Shown in pieces: positions 24,281-36,634 of a stretch of 64,000 nucleotides of DNA. Each line of letters begins with the position of its first letter. Position 1 is the first letter of the stretch. The position numbers were made by a program, and so were the translations under genes. Source of the stretch: Mallotus nudiflorus (Eukaryota; Streptophyta; Magnoliopsida; Malpighiales; Euphorbiaceae); the NCBI GenBank assembly GCA_947683625.1, contig CANTUR010000039.1:5394001-5458000 (forward strand), given 5' to 3'. Below the pieces are notes generated by a model that saw only the letters and a list, made by a program, of their open reading frames with translations, was not told where the DNA came from and ran no database searches.

Positions 24281-24596
24281 CTAACTTGATTTTGTGCAAA
24301 ATTATAATATTCTACAACAGCAATAGCACAAACATCACAGTCATAAAAAAATAATATTGAATAGATCATAAAAATAAGAATATGAAAAAAAAATCTTATT
24401 TCTTCATTTGAATAGGTATATATTTACATACACACACACATAATGACATAACTAACTTTATTCTGTATATATTAGCATTAAATTCTTCATATACATGCTT
24501 CTAAAAAATATAATATTCCATAAAAGCAGCAGCATAAACATTGCAATCATAAAAAAATTTTGAATAAATCATAAAAATAATAATATGAAAAACTAT

Positions 24597-25674
24597 TGAC
24601 CTTAACAAGTTATCAATCTTGATTTTGATCTTAATAAACTTGATCTTGAGCAACTAATGTGTTTGCTTTAAGTGTGTGTAAGTTAGTAGTAATTTGGAAG
24701 TCAAAATAATAATGAACTATCGAAGAAAAATCATTCTGAAAAGTCATCATAAGTACTATCTTGATCGGACTCATCATAGGGACTAAATTGCACAAAAAAG
24801 TAAAATTCTTGTCATAGTCCTGACTGAGACTAAAGTAGTCCTAATCAAGACCAAGGGAGACAATGTTTGTATAAAACTCAATTTTTAGTAAAACCAATCT
24901 CAAACCAATGTCCCGATCGAGACATTACTCAGGACATTGATATCTTGACTAGAATGAGAGTAGAAATTCAAACTTAATGACTTATAATGGATATTCAATG
25001 ATTGTCTTGACTAGGGCCTGACAAAATACAACTCAAAAGTTCAAATTTCATTTAAATGGACTTTGTTTTTATTGGGAATGAAATTATTGCTTCCAACAGC
25101 TATAATTGAGTTGCTCAAGTATAAATATGACTCTAAAGATTATTTTGAGGTTAAGAAACATCCATTCTATACTTTCAAACATTCAATTAAACTCTTTTAA
25201 CTCTTTCAAAATTCATTTTATTATTGTACTCTTGTGAGAGTTGGTGAGTGTTAGAATAGTAATTCTTATTCTTCTATTTTCTAGGGTTAAGAAAATGATA
25301 AGTGAGATTATATTCTAAAGGAATTAGTTTAAGTATTTAGCCATTAAAATACTTGGGAATTCAGTTTTAGTGTTAGCCTTGAAAACACTTGTAAAGTGGT
25401 TTTTGAGTAAGCCTTGAAAACATAAGTTGTAAGGTTATAAGAGTAAGCCATAAAAATCTTATGTAATCTCAGTTATGAATAAGATTATGAATGATTGAAA
25501 ATCCTAACTTGGGGAGAAGTTAGGTGGTGGCATAGGATTATTATTGAATCCAAACATCTTAAATCATTGTGTTCTTCATTCTTCCTTCTTAATATTTCTT
25601 TTAATTCTTGTTCAAATCTTTTAATTTCTTATTTTTGTTCGATAGTCCTATTCACCCCCTCCAAGACTCTTTTA
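24597..25674 (+). repeat. 5' LTR of the SIRE-like copia element (right arm)
   Basis: Starts TGACCTTAACAAG and runs to the primer site at 25,677. It contains tcccgatcgagac dyads at about 24,908-24,945 and a TATA box (tataaatat) at about 25,120-25,128, which would drive transcription into gag-pol on the plus strand. Counterpart of 14,362-15,442. No 3' LTR copy was found beyond the post-pol ORF. Confidence 0.65.
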
Positions 25675-25676
25675 AT

Positions 25677-25688
25677 TGATATCAGAGC
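25677..25688 (+). other. Primer-binding site (Met tRNA type)
   Basis: tgatatcagagc, one change from tggtatcagagc, a few bases after the LTR end and just before gag. Confidence 0.75.
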
Positions 25689-25689
25689 T

Positions 25690-28600
25690 TGAATTCTAGG
25701 AACTTCATTGCTAGAATACAATAACATAGGGAGTGAATTACAAAACATTTATTCACTTAGACCATTCTTCGATGGTAGTGACTATCCTCATTGGAAGTTT
25801 AAAATGGAACTATATCTTGATTGTGATTCCATCAAACTTTGGGATATTGTCCCAGAAGATTGGGAGCCACCTACAACTACCATTGATGGTGTGGTAACTA
25901 TTCTTATAAGAAGCCAATGGAATATTGAACAAAAGGAGGAAAATCATAAAAATAAAAAGGCTATGATCACTCTAGTCTCTTCCATAATAATAGAAGAAGG
26001 AGACAAGCTTTAACATTGCACGTCGGCTAAGGAAATTTGAGAGACCTTGAAAAATCATTGTGAAGGCATTGTATAAGTTAGAAGTAAGAAAATTTAAGTT
26101 CATGTGTATGAATATAAAGAAATAGGTAATCCTTAATCTGTATCTATACATTATGTGTTGTTTGTTGATGGTCTTAAACATAATTTATTTAGTATAAGTC
26201 AATTATATGACATAAGAAATAAGCTGACTTTCTATTCTAGAGATTGCTTTATTAGTAGTCTTTATGAAAACAAAGTAATTTTTAGTGGTGAAAGAGTATA
26301 TAATGTTTATGTTATTGAATTGAACAAAATTGATAACAAAGACATCAAATGCTTAACGTCTATTTCCCATGACACATAGACATGGCATAGAAGGTTAGGA
26401 CATGAAAATTTTGAGTTTTTAAATGATCTTTATAAACATGAACTTATGATTGGTTTACTTAAGCTTGAATTCACTAAGGATAAACCTTATGATGCTTGTC
26501 AAAAGGAAAAACAATCTAAATCCTCATTTAAGCTTAAAAATGTAGTGTCCACTTTTATATCACTTGTACTTATACATATAGATTTATTTGGACCAACTAG
26601 AGTTACTAGTCTCAGAGGAATGCACTATGCTTATGTATTGGTTAATGATTAATCTAAATTTACTTAGGTATATTTTCTTGCTCATAAGAATGATGCATTT
26701 AAATCTTTTGAAAATTTTGTAAAAAGAGTTAAAAAAGAGAAAGGTTTTTGTATCTCTTTAATTATAAGTGACCATGGAACCAAATTTGAAAATAAATTTT
26801 TCAAAGCCTATTGCAATGAAAATGGTATTTTACATATGTTTTCTTCTCCTAGAGCTCCTTAATAAAATGGGGTTGTTGAAAGGAAAAATAAAGCTATTGT
26901 GGAAATGGCTAGGACAATGCTTCATAAATGTAATTTACCTTTATATTTTTGGACGGAAGTCGTTAACACATTTTGTTACATTTCAAACTGAGCTTTCAAA
27001 AGACCTATCTTGAACAAAGCATCTTATAAGCTATGAAACAATAGAAAACCCAAAATCTCATATATAAGAGTATTTAGATACAAGTGCTTTATATTAAATA
27101 CAAAGGATAATCTTGGAAAATTTTATTACAAAGTCGACGAAGGAATTTTCCTAAGCTATTCTATTTCTAGTAAAGCATATAGAGTTTTTAATAAGAGAAC
27201 TCTAGTAGTTGAAGAGTCAATGCATGTTGTATTCAATGAATAAAACTCACTTAATCCTAGAAAGGATGTTCATAGTGTTAATGATCTTATAGGTGATTAT
27301 GAGATTATTGAAACTCAAGAAGAAAATGCTAATAAACCTTTGGAACATCAAGGTCCAAGCAAGGAGGATAATAAGGAGACATCTCAATCTACCTTCAATA
27401 ATGAACTTCCAAAGGATTGGCAATTTAAGGAAGCTCATCCTCATGACCTCATTATAAGTGACACTATAAAGGGGTAACTACTATATATGAGTTAAAGTCT
27501 GTTGTTAATTTAGCCTTTATTTCTCAAATTGAGCCTAAAAATGTTGATGAAGCATTAAGTGATGAATTTTAGGTGCTTGCTATGCAAGAAAAGTTAAATA
27601 ATTTAAGAGAAATAAGGTTTGGTCCTTAGTTCCTAGACCAAAAAATCATCCTCTTATAGGCACTAAATGGGTGTTTAGAAATAAGATGAATGAACAAGGT
27701 GTCATAACTAAAGATAAAGCTAAACTAGTAGCTAAATGTTATAATAAAAAAGACATTAATTATAATGACACATTTGCCCCCATTGCAAGGTTAAAAGCTA
27801 TTAGAATGCTACTTGCATTTGCATCATTCATGGATTTTAAAATTTATCAAATGAAAATTGAAAGTGCATTTCTAAATGGTTTCATTAAAGAATAGGTATA
27901 TGTTGAGCAACTCTAGGTTTTGAAAATTTTGATTCTCCAAACCATGCCTATAAATTGTCAAAAGCATTGTATGGATTGAAATAAGCTCCAAGAGCTTGGT
28001 ATGAAAGATTGAGCAACTTCCTATTAGAGAAAGGTTTCTCTAAAGGAAAAGTTGAAAAAACTCTTTTCATAAAGAAATCCAAGCATTATTTATTAATTGT
28101 TCAAACATATGTTGATGATATTTTTTTTGGTGCAACTAAACCATTACTTATGTTAAGAATTTTCTAAGCTAATACAAGGAGAATTCGAGATGAGTATGAT
28201 GGGAGAATTAAAATTCTTTCTTAGATTACAAATTAAGCAATGCAAAGATGGGATTTTCATCAATCAAACCAAATATATAAGAGACATTCTTAGGAAGTTT
28301 GGCATGGATGGAGCTAAGATAAGAAAAACTCTAATGAGCATCACAACCAAACTCAATAATGATAAGAATGGCAAATCGATTGATGAAAAATGATTTAGAG
28401 GTATAATCAGATCCCTTCTTTATTTAACTACTAGTAGATTTGATATTATGTTTGCTACTTACTTATGTGCTAGATTTCAATCAAATCCTAAAGAGTCTCA
28501 TTTGAATGCTATCAAAAGAATTTTCAAATATCTTTATAGTACAATGCATTTAGGACTTTGATATCCTAGGAGTTCCTTCTTTAACATGATTAGTTATTCT

Positions 28601-29062
28601 AATGCGAACTTTATAACTAGCTTACTAGATAGAAAGAACACTTCTAGAACTTTTCAATTTTTAGGATAGTGTTTAGTTTCTTGGTTTAAAAAGAAATAAG
28701 TTTCAATTGCCTTGTCCACTATTAAAGCTAAATATATTGCAGTAAGTCTTTATTGTTCATAAGTCTTATGGCAAAAACAATAATTGTTGGACTATGTTAT
28801 AAAACTTGATCGCATGCCAATTAAATATGAGAATACAAGTGCTATAAACCTTAGCAAGAATCCTATTCAACATTCTAAAACTAAGCATATAGACATTCGA
28901 CATCATTTTTTACTTAATCATGTTTAGATTAGTGATATCTCACTTGATTTTGTTGATATAAATAATCAACTTGCTGATATCTTCACAAAACCTTTCAATA
29001 AAGATAGATTAAATTTCATTAAACATGAACTTGGCATGATTGATGGTTCTAGTCAGTCTTGA
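25690..29062 (+). pseudogene. SIRE-like Ty1/copia gag-pol relic (right arm)
   Basis: Gag N-terminus at about 25,700-26,010 (around SDYPHWKFKMELYLD), then directly the post-protease segment (VDGLKHNLFSISQL at 26,160). Zinc knuckle and protease are therefore missing. Integrase core follows with the D, D and E positions still coded at 26,581, 26,770 and 26,878 (35 residues between the last two), though two stops precede the glutamate. Reverse transcriptase spans about 27,660-28,400 with YVDD at about 28,108-28,119; RNase H follows, ending ADIFTKPF...MIDGSSQS at 29,062. Roughly a dozen in-frame stops, most at expected Gln codons. This arm keeps the integrase-RT linker lost from the left arm. Not functional. 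Confidence 0.85.
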
Positions 29063-29126
29063 TTTTGAAAGTCTTTTTTGGCATGATTGATGGTTCTAGT
29101 AAGTCTTGATTTTGAAAGTCTTTTGA
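29033..29126 (+). repeat. 47-bp tandem duplication at the end of pol
   Basis: The segment beginning ggcatgattgatggttct at 29,033 is repeated at 29,080. The left arm has one copy (about 11,080-11,125), so the duplication followed arm formation. Confidence 0.85.
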
Positions 29127-29384
29127 GTTTTCTTTATGATTACTTTTAGTATATGATACTTGTTCAGTATATTTTTCTTTTAATTCTTTCTATTTTTCAA
29201 AATTAATAATTAATTCATTAAAATAATTATTTTAATTTTAGCAAAATATATCCTTAAATGATTTCTTTTCAAATACTCATATAACTTTTCTAAACCAAAT
29301 AATAGCAATTAAATTCATAAGAACTTAATTGTAAGGAATTTTGGACTTGATTACAAACAATTTGCAAACTTTTTCTTGATAGAA

Positions 29385-29690
29385 CTTTAGTCCCACCCGG
29401 GATGAGATCATGTCCCAATCGGAACAAGATCTACAAATTTTATGTTTTTACACAGAACTTATCCAGAATAGATATCCCAATTCGGATATCACTCGGGACA
29501 TCATGTCTCGATCGGGATGGGAGCATGTCCTAACCAGGACATGTCTCCTGATAGCATTAGGATTTCAAAATCCTTTTAACCTTTTGACTTTCCAATCAAA
29601 ATCATGAACAATTTTTAAGGTTCCTATTTTGTTCAAGTTCAAATTTTACACTATTTCCAACCCTAATATCTTGCCTATAAATACCACTCT
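29385..29690 (+). promoter_or_regulatory. Dyad cluster and TATA box upstream of the post-pol ORF
   Basis: Between 29,390 and 29,560 there are several dyads of the tcccgatcggga, gtcccaatcggaac and gtcctaaccaggac type. A TATA-like tataaata follows at about 29,675, about 95 bp before the ORF start at 29,769. It looks like an LTR U3/TATA arrangement but lies between pol and the next ORF. Promoter activity is inferred, not shown. Confidence 0.4.
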
Positions 29691-29768
29691 ATTTCTCTTA
29701 AATTTTCCATCTTAATCAAGTTTTTCTTTTCTCTATAAATTCTTCAAATATTCTTCTTTTCTCTTTTA

Positions 29769-30975
29769 ATGGCTCCAAACAAACTAAGCAAGGTTCCTAC
29801 ATCTTCTCAAGCTCCTCCCTCTAAAAAGGATAAACATAAGACAACACATTCTCGTACTTTACTTAAGAAATCAAGAAAATAATGTCTTAATTTCAAAAAA
29901 GATCTTTCATTCCATCAAGATTCATGGATGAACCTACTCTTAACGCAATTGGTTGCTATGATGAAGTAAAAGATCTTCTTCTTAAAGGTGGGATATATGA
30001 TTTTACTTTCTCACCTTTTCCATCCTATCCTTCTCTCATTATTGAGTTTCTTTCTTCATATACTCTTTGTTCCATTAAATTTAATGATGATAATCCTTAC
30101 TTCTCCATGAGATTCAAATTGGGAGGGAGAGATCATTTCATGACTTATCAAGAGTTTGATACTCTTTTTGGCTTTTCTCAAGAGGGACACATTCAAGTTA
30201 ACCCTCATTAGCTTGCCTCTTCATATTGGGATGAAATCAAAGCTTTAATGCTCCTTACTTCTTTGCTAAACATACTAAAGCCTCATACATTAAATCCAAA
30301 GCACTTTGGTATGCTCATCGTTTCATTACCTACTCTATTAATGGTAGATCTCTTTCAAATGAAGCCCTTTCTCTTAATGACCTTTTTTATTCTATATTGT
30401 CTTCATCATAATGAGAATATTGCTTTAGAAAGATTTTTACAATGGAGAATTTGGCTAATTAGTTATAGTAACACTGGTGCAATTTATATTAGTGGAATTG
30501 TCACAAAATTAGCTAAATTCTATAATATTAATATTAACTCTCTACCCTCTACCAAATCCATTCTTCTTTATGTATATTTCATTATAAATTCCAAACAATT
30601 CACCTCTATTAATGGAGTTTGGATTTGGAAGCATGACCTTAGAGCTAGTGAAAATATTAAAGCTATGTTTCATGAATTGGAAGAGCAAGAAAGTCAAGAC
30701 CTTAGGGAAGAAGAACAAAAACCTCAACCTCAGGTTGTCCCTCTAAGGAAAAGAAAAGGATTGAAGATACATTAACTTAAGGTGCTTGAGCTTAAGATGA
30801 TAAACCTCTCAACTTCAATTCCCGCGTTGAAAAAGTTGAATCCAATTTTAATGTGCATTTCAATCAAATCGATGGCAACATTGCTCATCTTCAACATGAT
30901 GTCCATCATATTTATGAGCAATAAGGTGACACTTGCACCTATCCTCCTCCTCCTTCATCCCCTCCTCAAGATTAG
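29769..30975 (+). pseudogene. Post-pol ORF, ATHILA ORF-1/plant-transposon-protein-like
   Basis: Begins MAPNKLSKVPTSSQAPPSKK (basic, Ser/Pro-rich). A stop at 29,880 is overlapped by the next frame, which carries SRFMDEPTLN and then FKLGGRDHFMTYQEFD at about 30,115-30,160. After further frame breaks there is a segment ending with a Lys/Arg patch at about 30,750, then a short helical stretch (NSRVEKVESNFNVHF) and a proline-rich tail to 30,975, with stops where Gln or Arg would be expected. ATHILA ORF-1-like by appearance. Position after a copia pol fits the env-like slot of SIRE elements. Could instead be a fragment of a separate gypsy element. Not functional. Confidence 0.55.
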
Positions 30976-31700
30976 ACCTCATATGTACTTATCTTTAATT
31001 TTATTTTTAGTATATGTTTAGTTTATTTTTTGTATATGAGCCTCCAACTGTTAGTTTTTAGGCTCATTTTATGATTTTTTATGTTTATTTTATTTTCAAT
31101 ATTTTATTTTTGTATTGAATGCATTTTAATTATTAATGAAATTTTCCTTTATTTAAAAAATAAATTTCTCTAGTATTCATTATTTTTGTTTTTCCACAAT
31201 TGGGGAGAAACATTTGAGTTTATTTGAGTATTGTTGCATTAAAATTTGAAGAATTTCTTTTATATATGATAGTGTGTCCTTAATATCACATTTTTTATTT
31301 TTTATTTATGATAAGGGAAGAGAAAATTATTTAAAATATGCCATATTATTTCACAAAGATTTTATGTATCTTTGTTTTTCATTGTTTTGGTTCATGATCT
31401 TTTGTTTTCTCCATTTTTTTTAGCATTGGGGGAGAAGAAGCCATGTAATATTTGTACCTTGTATTTATGTTTGTAATATGCTAAGTGTCACATGACCAAT
31501 TAGCTAGCTAAGCTCTATATGATCATGTGTGAGGTCTTCCAATATGTATTATTTTTGTGATGCATTGTATGCATATATGCTTGAAATTATTTCCTTCACA
31601 TTGACAAGCATTTATTTTCTCATGATGTATTTTATATTTTTATCATTGAGAATAAATTAAAAGTTTATATTTATTATCATGTCCATATTCTTCGGTGAAG
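30976..31700 (+). other. 3' region of the SIRE-like element with PPT-like run
   Basis: Non-coding and AT-rich. Purine runs ttggggagaaac (about 31,199) and ttgggggagaagaag (31,426-31,440) resemble polypurine tracts. Sequence after the second run does not match the 5' LTR, and at 31,701 it is cut by the LTR of element X. Confidence 0.5.
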
Positions 31701-33916
31701 TATAAGCACCCAATTTCGAGATAATTAAGTGTGGATGCAACAAAGGACTCCAATGATAAAAAAGTTACAAATAGGTCTTCAACACTTAATGTTTGAAACC
31801 TCAAACATTTGAAAGCATTTTAAAAAAAAAAGAGTTTAATTGGTTTTTTAAGGACATAATTGCAATATTTTAGGACCTAATTGAAAAGTCTAAATTCTTT
31901 TGGGGGTCTTTTTATAATTAAAAGATAAAAAAATATCAGAATTCTGTAATTTCAATTGGAATTTTGCAAATTTGATCAGAATTACACAATTCTGGTCAAA
32001 ATTAGACATGTTCCATCTATTATTATTTTATTTTATTTTTCCAGCAAATAAAATTTGGTTTCCTGAATTTTGACTGGTCAAATAATATTTATTTGAATTC
32101 TCAGAAAAATAAAGTCCTTTTAAAATAAAAAATCTAAGAAAATCAAGTCACAATAGGATACGCTTTTAGCTAAGGTTTTTCTATAAAAACCCATCTTAAG
32201 CTCTCATAGAGAGGATCTCTCTGGTTGGCCTCTCTCTTAGCTCTCTCTTTTTCCTACACTTTTATAGGCTTTTCTTTTTGTTCTTAGGTACTACACACAA
32301 AATATTTCTCTATGATTTATTTATTTTTGAGTAAGGAGAAATAGGCTTTTGAAAGGAGAATAAAAAATATTAAAGACCTACTTGACAAACAACAGTGATT
32401 TTTGCTAGTCTAAGAGGCAAACCCATATTGCATATATAATCATCATCTTCTTTCCTACCCTCTTTTATTTCTTATTTTATTATTTTGGTTTTATTATATT
32501 TTAATTTTATTAAATTTTTATTGTTATTTTATTTACTAATCATTGTTTATTCTTTTGTGTTGGTGATTATGAAGGGGATTACACGATGATCTTACTTAGA
32601 GAATAAAATCCACGAAGGTCCATAGAATACCATGGATTGAACTTTGTATCTAAATATAGTTTCTAGGTTTTTTTATTTAGATGTTTATTATTGTTTTGAT
32701 TATTTTATTTTGCATTTATTTTTTTTGGGATTGTATTAATCTTTATTTTCTTATTATTTTCAGTAGATCATGGTAATAGCCCTAATAGTGGGAATAATAA
32801 AATCATGTGTGTGATTGTATGTTTTATTTTAATTAATTGGTTAATAAAATTAGGGTTTTAATTGGGTGATTAATTAAAATTGATGGCTATAAAGATAATT
32901 AGGGTTCTTAATTTAAATTGAATTAGATTTAAGATGATGGAATTAGGGTAGCCTGTTAATTATTTTATTTATTAATTTGTTGCTTAAAGTTAATTTAATT
33001 AAATTAGGGTTTTTTTAGAATTAGTTTAATTGATTGTTTTGGTATTTTTTTTAATATTTTTGGGCTTGTTTATTTATTTTTATGTGTTTTGGGCCCTATG
33101 CCAAAATCAGACTCTAACCCATTTAAATAAATTTAGGTTTTTTTTAAAGTTTAGTTAATAAAAATGCATCTTTAGGCCTATAATTAAATAGATTTAAGGT
33201 AGGGATAACTTAGGCCCATTTAGATTATTTAAACATAGGCTCACTTAGTTTAATTTAATTTAATAGACTTAGCCCATTAAATTTAAGCCTTTTCAATAAC
33301 TTGTAGACTTAAGATCACCTTAGAATCAAAATATGTAAAACTAGGCCCACTAATTTAAATGCTTCATAATTTGTAGATTTAGGCCCATTTTAGAATTAAA
33401 ATAAATAAACTTAGGTTCACTTTAATTAAAATTAAATAGGAATTAGGCTCATTAGTCTTTAGGCTTACTTGTAAATTTAAACATGTAGATTTAGCCCATT
33501 TAATTAAAACTAATATAGATTAGACTAACTTAAGGATTATGAATTTAAATGAATGCATTGTTTACATGTACTTTTCATGACTAGTTTGCCTAGAGTTAAT
33601 TGTTTAAACAAGGGTTTATATGAAATTGCATGTAAATAGAGGATAAGATGGTAATTCACAAAGTAATTCTAAATAAACACAAGACTAAAAGAAGTTGGTA
33701 TTCTGTACTGAGAATCTTCTGGTTGTGGTGTTGGCTTTCTTTTAGAGAATCGAGTACCACCACTTTCGATTTGTCCTAGTTATTACCCTAGGTGGTAACT
33801 CCTCATCTCCACACCATGACTTTGTGACAACGGTTAGTGTGTTCTTTAAAGCCATGAGCTCAAACAATGTTGCGATTGCTAAAATCTTGGGCACACACTA
33901 AACCCTGTTGTTTACA
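31701..33916 (+). repeat. Tat-type LTR (LTR-A), 5' LTR of element X (right arm)
   Basis: 2,216 bp from TATAAGCACCC (TG changed to TA) to ...TGTTTACA. A TATA box lies at 32,182-32,189. There is no PPT upstream, but a primer site follows directly, so this is a 5' LTR. The end of element X is not in the window as a matched LTR. Confidence 0.85.
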
Positions 33917-33917
33917 G

Positions 33918-33930
33918 TGGCGACTCCACT
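33918..33930 (+). other. Primer-binding site of element X (Arg tRNA type)
   Basis: tggcgactccact begins one base after the LTR. This matches the arginine-tRNA-type site known from Ogre/Tat gypsy elements. Confidence 0.75.
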
Positions 33931-34460
33931 GTAGATAAGAGATACTAATTCTACTTGTGTTCTTTAAAATTATTTTATTCTTACATTAATTCTGCATGTC
34001 CCTATTAACTGATGGCATTATTTTATGGTTCCATGATTCCACTAGTTTCATAGGATTGTAAATTGGCTAACCATCACTCTTAGCCTTAACTTGGTTCAAG
34101 AGAGATTACCACGCTCATCTGACCAGAGTCAATAACCCAAGTTCTAAAGGGGGGCTAGTCTTTGCTCGAGTTTACAAAGGATATTGGGCCCCTCTAACCT
34201 TGGCCTGTAACTCAAGTCTTAAAGGAGGGCATCTTGCTAAGGGAACCTTAACCTTTTTCACCAAACTCAGCTAATGTAGTGGCTTGGTAACTTCCCATAG
34301 GATTACCCAAATTGCATATGAATGTTGTCATAAGGTATTTCTATTTATAAAAGCCCAAGTCCATACTTTATAAGCCCATCAGGACTAATAAAGATTAGAC
34401 TATGCTTTTATACCTAGAAATATTATTTCTATGCTTTACTACTTTAAGAGAATTGGTATG
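33931..34460 (+). mobile_element. Leader of element X (right arm)
   Basis: Non-coding leader. It breaks at ...ttggtatg, where the reversed Y LTR starts. The leader at 38,690-39,090 carries a homologous but about 15% diverged sequence ending with the same ttggtatg, so two different elements contributed leaders. Confidence 0.75.
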
Positions 34461-36442
34461 TGTAGACGGTAGGGTTTAGCACGCACCTAAGATATTAGCA
34501 ATCATGACACTATTTGAGCTTAGGGACACACTAACCACTACCACAATGACATGGCATGGAGATGAGGAGTCACCACCCAAAGTAATAACTGGGCAAATAA
34601 AAAAATGGTGGTACTCAATTCCTTAAAAGAAAGCTAGCACCACAACTAGGAGATTCTAAGTACGAAATACTAGCTTCTTTCAGTCTTGTGTTCTTTTAGA
34701 ATTACTTTATGAATTACTATTTTATCCTCTATTTACATGCAATTTCATATAAACCCTTAAAAAAATAATCAACTCTAGGCAAACTAGTCATGAAATATAC
34801 AAGTAAATAATGCATTCATCAAAATCCCTTGGTTAGTCTAATCTATATTAATTTTAATTAAATGGGCTAAATCTACATGTTTTAATTTATAAGTGATATT
34901 AAGTTTACAAATTATGGAAAAGGCTTAAATTAAATGGCTAAGTCTAAATTAATTAAATTAAGTAGGCCTATATCTAATTTAACTAAATGGGCTTAAGTTA
35001 TGTATACTCTAAATCTAATTAATTATGGACATTAAATGCATTTTAATTAATTAAACCTAAAAAAAACCTAAATTTAAATGGGTTAAAGCCTATTGTGGGC
35101 TTAAGGCCTAAAACACAGAAACATAAGCAAACAAGACTAAAAAAAATAAAAAAAATATCAAAACAAACAAATAAAAGATCAAATAATTAATTTAACTTAT
35201 TCTAAAACCCTAATTTAATTAAAGTGGCCATAAACAAATAAAACAAAACAATTAATAGGCAACCATAATTCCATCCACTTAAATCTAATTCAGTTTTAAT
35301 TAAACTACCTAATGATTTTTATACCCATTAATTAATTTTTGAATGAAAACCCTAATTTTACTAACCAATTGCTTAAAATAAAATACACAAGCACGCACAC
35401 CAAATTTCATTATTCCCATTATTGGGTCTATTACAACAAACTATTGAGAATAATAAAGAAAGAAACATAAGTACAATCCCAAAAATAAATAAATTAATTA
35501 AAATAATGATAAATAGCTAAATAAAAACTTAAAAAATGTATTTAGCTACAAGGCTACATCCATGGCATTTTATGGATTTGGTTCTTCAAGTATGATCATC
35601 ATGTAATCTCCTCCATAATCACCATCATAAAAGGATAAAATAATGATTAGTGAATTAGATTATAATAAAAATTCAATAAAAACAAAAAGAATAAAAAAAA
35701 AAGAAGAATAAAAGAAAGTAGAGAGAAGATAATGCTTTATGGATGCTGAATGAATTGTTGCTTAGACTAGTATGATCACTATTGTTTTTTAGTAAGCCTT
35801 TAAAACTTGTTATTCTTCTTCTAAAAAAAATCCAAACGAATAAATCACCAAGAGTTTTTTTTTATAGAAAAGAGTGCCTAGGATTGAGAACTGAATGTTG
35901 AGTCCCCATCCCTTCAGGAGCCTAAACTCTCTTTTTATAGGGAAAAAACCCTAAAACCCTAAGTTCTATGACTGAAGAGTTCCAATTTTAAAAGGACTTT
36001 ATATCATAAAGAATTAGATGAATCCAAAAAATAAATTTAAGAAAATTTTTAACCAATTAAAACTCAGGAAAAAATATTTTTATATTCTATAAAAATACAA
36101 AAAAATAGACAGAAAAAACATAATTTCTATCAAAATTACATAATTCCGATCGAAATTATGTACTTCTGATAAGAATTATAGAATTATGATCAAAATTCTA
36201 TAATTTTGATTTTTTTCAAGTTTTAATTACAAAAAAACTCCTGGATGAAATTAAAATTTTCAATTAGGTCTTAAAAAGTATTATAATTAAGTCCTTAAAA
36301 AAACCAATGAAACTCTTTTTGAAAATGTGTTCAAACTTTTGAGGTTCCAAACTTCAAGTGTTGAAGACCTACTTATAACATTTTCATCATGAGAGTCCTT
36401 TATCATAACCATATTTTATTATCCTGAAATTGAGTGTTTACA
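34461..36442 (-). repeat. Tat-type LTR (LTR-A), 3' LTR of element Y (right arm)
   Basis: About 1,982 bp, minus strand, starting at 36,442 next to the PPT and ending at 34,461. A TATA-like box lies on the minus strand at about 35,931-35,940. Counterpart of 3,760-5,737. Confidence 0.85.
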
Positions 36443-36458
36443 GTTGCCCCCCTTTGTC
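36443..36458 (-). other. Polypurine tract of element Y (right arm)
   Basis: On the minus strand it reads gacaaaggggggcaac directly before the LTR start. Confidence 0.8.
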
Positions 36459-36634
36459 ATTGTTTGCTTGACAAATTGTGGCAAAGCAAATAAACACACA
36501 ATTTCTTAAGAACAAAAGTTTGGGTACTTACCTATGCTCCTTGAGGTTTATGCTTGTAAATGATCATTGGTTCATGATGAATGCTTGTGTTATTGTACAA
36601 TGCTAGGCATAATCCCAAAACATCTGAGTTAACA

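Larger units (their letters stand above)
20666..24596. other. AT-rich block without genes (right-arm copy)
   Basis: Mirror of 15,443-19,311. A possible LTR start (tattgacacc, TGTTGACACC in the other arm) lies at 20,779. Plus-strand frames at 21,588-22,083 are strings of Phe, Ile and Tyr and are not believed. At about 24,300-24,590 two imperfect copies of a roughly 190-bp AT-rich unit follow each other just before the copia LTR. Confidence 0.35.

Noticed and set aside
30782..31021. Separate Leu/Ile-rich protein after the post-pol ORF
   Set aside because: Another frame over the same DNA gives a better continuation of the upstream ORF (helical stretch and proline-rich tail).
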